DNA of 64,000 nt, taken from contig CAWEQO010000014.1 in NCBI GenBank assembly GCA_963811225.1, positions 1 to 64,000 on the forward strand, written 5' to 3'. Position 1 is the first letter of the stretch. Every line of letters starts with the position of its first letter. A model generated the notes under the pieces. It was not told where the DNA came from. It ran no database searches and saw nothing but the letters and a program-made list of their open reading frames with translations. Shown here in pieces: positions 58,891-64,000 of the stretch. Made by a program: the position numbers and the translations under genes. This stretch comes from CAWEQO01 sp963811225. GTDB taxonomy: Bacteria; Chloroflexota; Anaerolineae; Anaerolineales; Anaerolineaceae.

Positions 58891-59868
58891 TTATCCTTCT
58901 TCGATGCGCGGCTTATTGCCCAAGACTTCGTCCATCTTCTCCATCACGTCGGGCGTCAGCTTGCCGGCCACTTCGAGCGCCTTCATGTTCTGATGCACCT
59001 GCTCGGGACGGCTGGCCCCGGTGATCACGGTGCTGACGTTCGGGTTCTTCAGCGCCCAGGCGATCGCCATCTGCGCCATGCTCACCCCCAGGTCGTCGGC
59101 GATCGGCTGCAGCTGCTTGACCTTCTCGATCCGCTCGGGGGTGATCACATACTTGCGCAGCCAGTCGAAGCCCTCCAGCGATGCGCGGCTGCCCTCGGGG
59201 ATGCCATTGTTGTACTTGCCGGTCAGCAGGCCGGAAGCCAGCGGGCTCCAGATGGTGGTGCCGTAGCCCAGGTCACGGAACACCGGCAGGTACTCGGCTT
59301 CCATCTTGTCGCGCTCGAACATATTGTACTGCGGCTGCTCCATCGACGGCGGGGTCAGGTTGTACTGCCGGGCGACCGCGTCGGCGCGCATGATGTCGGC
59401 CGCGCTCCACTCGGAAGTGCCCCAGTAGAACGCCTTGCCCTGCTTGATGACGATGTCCATGGCCCGCACAGTCTCTTCAATCGGTGTGTTTGGGTCGGGA
59501 CGGTGGCAGAACAGCAGGTCGACGTAGTCCATCTGCAAGCGCTTGAGCGAGGCGTCGATGCCCTCCAGAATGTGCTTATGCGACAGGCCGCGATCGTTCG
59601 GACCCTCGCCGCCCCAGAACAGCTTTGTCGACACCACGATGTCGGAGCAATTCCAGCCCAGCTTCTTGATGACGTTGCCCATCACGGTCTCGGCGTTGCC
59701 GTTGGCGTAGGCCTCAGCGTTGTCGAAGAAATTGACACCGTAGTCACGCGCCACTGTCATGCAGTCGCGGGCGATATCCTCGCCCACCTGACCCCCATAC
59801 GTGACCCACGCTCCCAGCGACAGCGCGCTGAGCTTGATCCCGGCCTTGCCCAATCGTCGATACTCCAT
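58891..59868 (-). CDS. Aldo/keto reductase (potassium channel beta-subunit-like)
   Basis: The 325-residue NADPH-dependent oxidoreductase reduces aldehydes or ketones in the cytoplasm. The tetrad is visible: Asp and Tyr in NFFDNAEAYANG, Lys in VVSTKLFWGG, and His in LLFCHRPDP. The cofactor loop IWSPLASGLLTGKY and the C-terminal VSTVITGASRPEQV are typical of the family close to Kv-beta and YghZ-type members. GGAGG precedes the ATG at 59868. A 60-bp palindrome lies 35 bases upstream. The substrate is unknown. Confidence 0.93.
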   Translation of the reverse strand: MEYRRLGKAGIKLSALSLGAWVTYGGQVGEDIARDCMTVARDYGVNFFDNAEAYANGNAETVMGNVIKKLGWNCSDIVVSTKLFWGGEGPNDRGLSHKHILEGIDASLKRLQMDYVDLLFCHRPDPNTPIEETVRAMDIVIKQGKAFYWGTSEWSAADIMRADAVARQYNLTPPSMEQPQYNMFERDKMEAEYLPVFRDLGYGTTIWSPLASGLLTGKYNNGIPEGSRASLEGFDWLRKYVITPERIEKVKQLQPIADDLGVSMAQMAIAWALKNPNVSTVITGASRPEQVHQNMKALEVAGKLTPDVMEKMDEVLGNKPRIEEG

Positions 59869-59903
59869 GAGTTCCCTCCATTGAATGAGATATAAGAAAC
59901 GAT

Positions 59904-59963
59904 CCTGGTAGTGGTTTTTCGAAAGAGCCGCTGCAGCGGCTCTTTCGAAAAACCACTACCAGG
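59904..59963. repeat. 60-bp perfect palindrome upstream of the aldo/keto reductase
   Basis: Two perfect 30-bp arms meet at CTG|CAG with no loop. It lies in the gap between two divergent genes, close to the reductase start. It is not a terminator by position and could form a cruciform or an operator. Confidence 0.9.
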
Positions 59964-60155
59964 GCATTTACCACGTGTGAATTAAACCACAAAACCTGGC
60001 TGCATGCATCGGCCAACCGGGCAGTCCTGCATCACTCTATTGGGTGATTCAAAGGCGTCTGGGTCCAAGGAAAAGGGCCAGGGCGTCCACTCTCCACCCT
60101 CTTCCCCTATGTTACAATCCAATATAGAGGGATATCAAATCAGGAGAAAGAAACC

Positions 60156-60578
60156 ATGGATACCGTAAATCGATATTGGCTCGAAACTCACCTCGGACTG
60201 CCCTATGAGCAGGCCATCAACCGGGTCACCGAGGCGCTGAAAGAGGAGGGCTTTGGCGTCATCACCCAGATCGACGCGACCAAGATCTTCAAAGAGAAGC
60301 TCGACCAGGATTTCCGCAAGTACATCATCCTCGGGGCCTGCAACCCCAAGCTGTCATTCCAGGCGCTGACCGGCGAACTGGAAGCCGGGTTGTTATTACC
60401 CTGCAACGTCGTGGTCTACGAGCAGGATGAAGGCTCCGCCGTGCGCATTCTCGACCCACACAAGATGATCGGCGTCGCCAACAGCGCTGCCCTGGACACC
60501 GTCGCAGATGAGGCCAGCGTTCGCCTGGAGCGGGTAATCACCCGCCTGGAGGGCAAGCGGACCGGGGCCGCCGTTTAA
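60156..60578 (+). CDS. DUF302 domain protein
   Basis: The 140-residue protein matches the DUF302 fold, an alpha/beta domain found in many bacteria and archaea. It shows the family segments AINRVTEALKEEGFGVITQIDA, KEKLDQDFRKYIILGACNP, LLLPCNVVVYEQDEGSAVRILDP. No function is settled for the family. A strong ribosome binding site (AGGAG) lies before ATG 60156. It leads a three-gene cluster with a SHOCT-domain protein and a c-type cytochrome. Confidence 0.9.
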   Translation: MDTVNRYWLETHLGLPYEQAINRVTEALKEEGFGVITQIDATKIFKEKLDQDFRKYIILGACNPKLSFQALTGELEAGLLLPCNVVVYEQDEGSAVRILDPHKMIGVANSAALDTVADEASVRLERVITRLEGKRTGAAV

Positions 60579-60596
60579 TGAATTGGAGGAGTTGGA

Positions 60597-60830
60597 ATGA
60601 TGGCATTTAGTGGATTCATGATTCTCATCGTCGTTATTTTGCTGTTCGTGCTGGTGGTGGGGGCCATCCTCGTGGTCACCTTCGCGCTGCGCAACCGGCA
60701 GGACCAAACGCCGGTCGGGCCGCAGCCCGGCTCGAAGCAGGCTGCGCTCGACATTCTCAAAGAACGCTACGCCCACGGCGAAATCACGCGCGAGGAATAC
60801 GCAGACATCCGCCGCGACCTGGAATCCTAG
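60597..60830 (+). CDS. Small SHOCT-domain membrane protein
   Basis: The 77-residue protein has one membrane helix (about residues 5-28) and a C-terminal SHOCT domain (ALDILKERYAHGEITREEYADIRRDLE). SHOCT domains are short helical modules often found at the ends of membrane proteins and thought to mediate oligomerisation. GGAG precedes ATG 60597 directly after the DUF302 gene, 18 bases from its stop. It is probably part of the same transcript. Confidence 0.85.
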   Translation: MMAFSGFMILIVVILLFVLVVGAILVVTFALRNRQDQTPVGPQPGSKQAALDILKERYAHGEITREEYADIRRDLES

Positions 60831-60848
60831 CGGCGAAAGGAGGATGCA

Positions 60849-61412
60849 GTGCAAACGCCCAGGACGACCCGCACGATTTTCTTCATCATCGGCGGCGTGC
60901 TGCTGCTGTGCCTGTGCCTGGTGGTGGCCGGTCTGGCAGTGTACGGCTTCTTTGGGCCGCGGCTCGGGATCACCACACCGGCCCAACGCGGCCCGTTCAA
61001 CATGCCGATGAACCCGTTCGGGCGACGGCCGTTCGCGCCCGTGCCGACCGGCGGCGCCTACGCCTCTAACGGGGAGCAGATCTACTTCACCGGCACCAGC
61101 CAGTCCAACGGACCGATCCTACCCGAGATGACCGGACGGCGCATGATGCCGCCCGGGCATCTATCCTGCGCCTCGTGCCACGGCCCCGAGGGTCGCGGCG
61201 GCAAGGTGACCATGATGATGAACACCTTCACGGCCCCCGACATCCGCTGGAGCGTTCTTCAAAAAGAAGGCTACACCACTGAGACCCTCAAGCGCGCCAT
61301 CACCGAGGGCGTCGACGAGGCCGGCGATCCCCTCGCCTGGCAGATGCCGCACTGGCAGATGAGCGATGCAGACCTGAACGACCTGGTAACTTACATCCAA
61401 TCGCTGCAATGA
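60849..61412 (+). CDS. Membrane-anchored c-type cytochrome
   Basis: The 187-residue protein has an N-terminal membrane anchor (about 10-35), a Pro/Gly-rich linker and a class I cytochrome c domain with the haem motif CASCH (Cys107, Cys110, His111). A Met in MPHWQM is the likely sixth ligand. It would transfer electrons outside the membrane. The start is GTG 60849, with AAGGAGG five bases upstream. It is the last of the DUF302-SHOCT-cytochrome cluster. Its stop codon is the first base group of an 82-bp palindrome. Confidence 0.9.
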   Translation: MQTPRTTRTIFFIIGGVLLLCLCLVVAGLAVYGFFGPRLGITTPAQRGPFNMPMNPFGRRPFAPVPTGGAYASNGEQIYFTGTSQSNGPILPEMTGRRMMPPGHLSCASCHGPEGRGGKVTMMMNTFTAPDIRWSVLQKEGYTTETLKRAITEGVDEAGDPLAWQMPHWQMSDADLNDLVTYIQSLQ

Positions 61413-61491
61413 CACAAGGGGAGAGGTAGATAGAGAGACGGGGCGGGCTGCAGCCCGCCCCGTCTCTCTATCTACCTCTCCCCTTGTGTCA
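61410..61491. terminator. 82-bp perfect palindrome, stop codon to stop codon
   Basis: Two perfect 41-bp arms meet at CTG|CAG with no loop. The first three bases are the cytochrome stop TGA (61410-61412) and the last three are the histidine kinase stop TGA on the minus strand (61491-61489). The palindrome therefore fills the entire convergent gap and includes both stop codons. It should act as a bidirectional terminator, but no T-tract is present. Confidence 0.93.
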
Positions 61492-64000
61492 GCGTATCAC
61501 AGTAATCATCGTCCCCGCTCCTGGCTCAGACACCAGCGAGAATTTCGCCCCAATCGCCTCGGCCCGCTCCTTCATCCCCAGCAGGCCAAAGTGACCCTCC
61601 AGCAGGAGGCTGGAGAAGTCCTTCGAGCCGTCGAAGCCGCTGCCATTGTCTCGCAGCTGCAAGTAAAACGACCCCGGCTCGACCTTAAAAGTCACCCACA
61701 CCTTGCTCGCTTTGGCGTGCTGGATGATGTTATCCACCCCCGCCTGGAAGATACGGAACAGGGCTAAGCGCTCCTCGTCCGGCAGATTGCGCTGATCCTC
61801 CATCACGTCCAGTTCCAACTCGATCTCCGGATGACGCTCGCGCAGGTCTTCGGCATAGATTTGGATAACCTTGGCCAGACCAAAGTGCATTAAGGTTGGC
61901 GGGCGCAGCTCGTACAGCAGGGCCCGCAGCTGGTGCATCGTGTCCTTGATGTTGATCCCGATCTGGTTCAGCTCTACCAGTAAAGTTGGATCCGGGAAAG
62001 TCTCCTTCATGATCTGCAGATAGAAAGACGTGCTCGACAGCATCTGGATCGGCCCATCGTGGAGGTCACGGGCGATCTTCAAGCGCTCCTGCTCGCGCTG
62101 CCCCATCAAGCGGTGGTGCACTTCCCGGTCCATCTGGGCCTTGAGCTGCTCCGCTTCCAGCCGGCGCATCTCGGTGATATCCGTGAAGACTCCGACCGCC
62201 CCGCGCGGCTCGCCAATTTCATCGAACAGCGGGTTGGCGTTCCCCAACACGTGGAATTTGCGCCCATCCTTGAAAACAATCTCCATGGCATGGTCGCGTA
62301 CCGGCTTCCCGGTAGAGGCGGCCAACTGCAAGGGCATCTCTGACGCCGGCACCTTCTTTCCATTCAGCATGTACTGGTAGGTTCGGACAACATCCTCTTG
62401 ATCCGGATTGTTGGGAGAAATGTTCACCCCCTGACGGATTCCCATAAACTGGTACGCATACCGATTCCCAGTGATCTCCCTGCATTCTGGATCGTTTGCA
62501 ATCCAAATCATCGCCGGGGCTGCGTCCATTAAGGCTTCCATCTCGTTGACCCGCTGGCGCTCGCGGGCCTCACTCCGGCGCAGGCCTTTCTCGGCCCGTT
62601 TGCTCATCAATGCCTGGATGATAGCCGGCGCCAGCCTCTCGAGCGTTTCGAGCGTCTCGGCATTGTAACCGCCCTCCCGGTTGATCAATCCAACCATGCC
62701 GAACAGCTTTCCCCTCGAATACAGCGGAGCCCCCAGGAAAGCGGTCAACGGAGGGTGTCCCTCCGGCACGTCCGTCCGGTCGGGGTGGGTTCCTGGATCG
62801 TTGGTGAAAAAGCCCTTCCCATCCAACAGCACCCGCTCAAAGATGCCTTGGATCTTTAAACCCTTCATATTACTGTTGGCAATGTTGTCTAAACGCCTAG
62901 TCTCTGGGTTGATCTCGCCGATTAATCCGAACTCGCTTTGGGTGATCTCTTCGACTACCTCCAGGCACAGCATGCCCAGCTGCTCTTCACTCTTTTTAGA
63001 CATCGCCTGGTGGAAGATGCGGTTGATGCCCGCCAAAATGGCGTTCTGACGGCGGATCTCGGCTTCGCGCTGTTTACGCATAGTGATATCCCGCCAGGAA
63101 TTCAACGCAGCCGTAATATTGCCCTGCGCATCGCGAATCGGCGCAGCATTCACCAACACAGTGCGCTTCTCACCGTCTCCTGTGCGGATCACGAATTCTT
63201 CATCATGCACGTCCTCCCCGAAACGGCTGGCCCGGTACAGCGGCAGCTGGTCTCTGGATCGGGCGGGTTTCTCCATCCGGCAGGAACAAGTCCCAGGCGA
63301 TCTGGTGCCTGTCGGTCGCGATCCCAATCAAGCTCTCCGACTTTGGGTTTTTCGTCATCTCGATCCCATAGCCGCTCACTTTGATGATTGGGAAGTCTGG
63401 CGGGCCGCCGGTGATAATAATTCCCTCCGGGATGTTCGCCATCAGGCCTCCAGCAGCAGGCGCCCCTCCTCGGCTTGCGCCAGAGCTTGCCTCAATTTGT
63501 CCTCAGCCTGCTTGCTCGTGGTGATGTCGCGGACGGCGCCTGTACGGTAGAGCGGTTCCCCGTGGGCATCTTTCGTGATCTTGACATGGTCCCCAATCCA
63601 ACGCCAGCTGCCGTCCTTGCAGTGGAAGCGGTACTCCAGCTTAGCGCCGTCCATCTCCAAGGCCTCTGCCAGCCCGTCCCAAATCGCCTGACGGTCGTCT
63701 GGGAGGATGCGCTCCAGCACTTCGGATGTGCTCCACTGCATGATTTCACCGGCGCTGTAGCCGAAGATGTTTTCGATCACCGGGCTCATATAATCGTAGC
63801 GGTCGCGGCGCAGATCGCGGCGGTAAGAGGCGTCCATCGAATTTTCGAGCACCTCTTGAAAACGCCCGACAAGCTCGGCCAGCTCTTCCCGACTGCGGAT
63901 GATCTCCTCCTCAGCCCGCTTCTGATCGGTGACATCGTAGCCGATGACCTTGGCGCCTCGCGGCCGGCCCTGTTCATCCCGAGTAAAGGTGACGTAGAGC
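61489..64000 (-). CDS. Multi-PAS/GAF sensor histidine kinase (NarX/LuxR-type), partial, two frameshifts
   Basis: The kinase runs off the right edge, so its N-terminus is missing. In reading order it shows a PAS end (LYVTFTRD...VIGYDVTD), a PAS domain (DYMSPVIENIFGYSAGEIMQWS), another PAS (NIPEGIIITGGPPDFPI), a GAF-like domain (SKKSEEQLGMLCLEVVEEITQSE), a fourth PAS (ANDPECREITGNRYAYQFMGI), then HisKA_3 with the phospho-His in ERLKIARDLHDGPIQML and a HATPase end (LRDNGSGFDG, FGLLGMKERAEAIG). The frame breaks twice: near 63440 (GCCTGATG, where one C seems missing before CTGATG) and near 63240 (an extra base in CCAGAGACC). Restoring both gives one continuous protein. Confidence 0.85.

Overview
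The window looks like chromosome from a GC-rich member of the Chloroflexota, most likely an Anaerolineae-type bacterium. This is inferred from gene content and gene style: an oversized SecA, a YacL-like PIN/TRAM protein, LiaI/LiaF-like membrane proteins, an M16 peptidase pair, FtsK-like proteins peculiar to this style of genome, and many small intergenic repeats. No 16S gene or other phylogenetic marker is present, so the placement is an inference. No tRNA, rRNA, CRISPR array, transposase or prophage gene was seen. A desaturase, a cytochrome P450 and a c-type cytochrome suggest at least tolerance of oxygen.

Layout. 0-13 kb is mostly plus-strand accessory metabolism: a secreted 5'-nucleotidase, a fatty acid desaturase, GNAT acetyltransferases, an NTF2-like protein, a PfkB kinase, an alpha/beta hydrolase, a lipoprotein and an EamA transporter (both minus strand), a CPBP-like membrane protein, a prenyltransferase-repeat protein with a YbaK deacylase, a DinB-like protein, and a secreted trypsin-like protease. 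13.7-24.7 kb holds an orphan TadG-like protein, the PIN/TRAM-cysS-rlmB translation block, an F420-type nitroreductase with a P450, a CDF metal exporter, rpoD with a DUF177 protein, and the RdgB/HAM1 pyrophosphatase. 25-31 kb has three tandem LiaI/LiaF-like membrane proteins, a lipoprotein-anchored FtsK-like protein and a SIMPL-domain lipoprotein. 31-35.3 kb is a minus-strand operon frr-uppS-cdsA-ubiA-like-glpX. 35.8-47.8 kb holds an FtsK-like ATPase with a 73-residue partner, an M16 peptidase pair with acpS, a phosphoesterase and a ParB-like protein, a ferredoxin-NADP reductase-like flavoprotein, an M19 dipeptidase, and ribosomal protein S1. 48-64 kb holds secA (1359 residues), an HPP protein, lpdA, a 1097-residue secreted beta-helix/Fn3 protein, an aldo/keto reductase, a DUF302-SHOCT-cytochrome c cluster, and a multi-PAS/GAF histidine kinase that runs off the right edge.

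Two things stand out at the DNA level. First, several intergenic regions contain long, often perfect inverted repeats whose sequences differ from site to site. They include an 82-bp perfect palindrome running from stop codon to stop codon between two convergent genes (61410-61491), a 64-bp one at 22085-22148 and a 60-bp one at 59904-59963. Second, eight frame breaks interrupt six otherwise complete genes. Five of the eight are restored by removing one base from GAACTC (or, once, GACTTC) to leave GACTC. That points to a common cause, most simply a systematic base-calling error at a GANTC-type methylated site, with programmed frameshifting a less likely alternative.

At the protein level the points worth a second look are the giant SecA, the two FtsK-like ATPases (one lipoprotein-anchored with an altered Walker A motif, one beside a small conserved-looking protein), the LiaI/LiaF-like trio, and the split-active-site M16 pair embedded with acpS.
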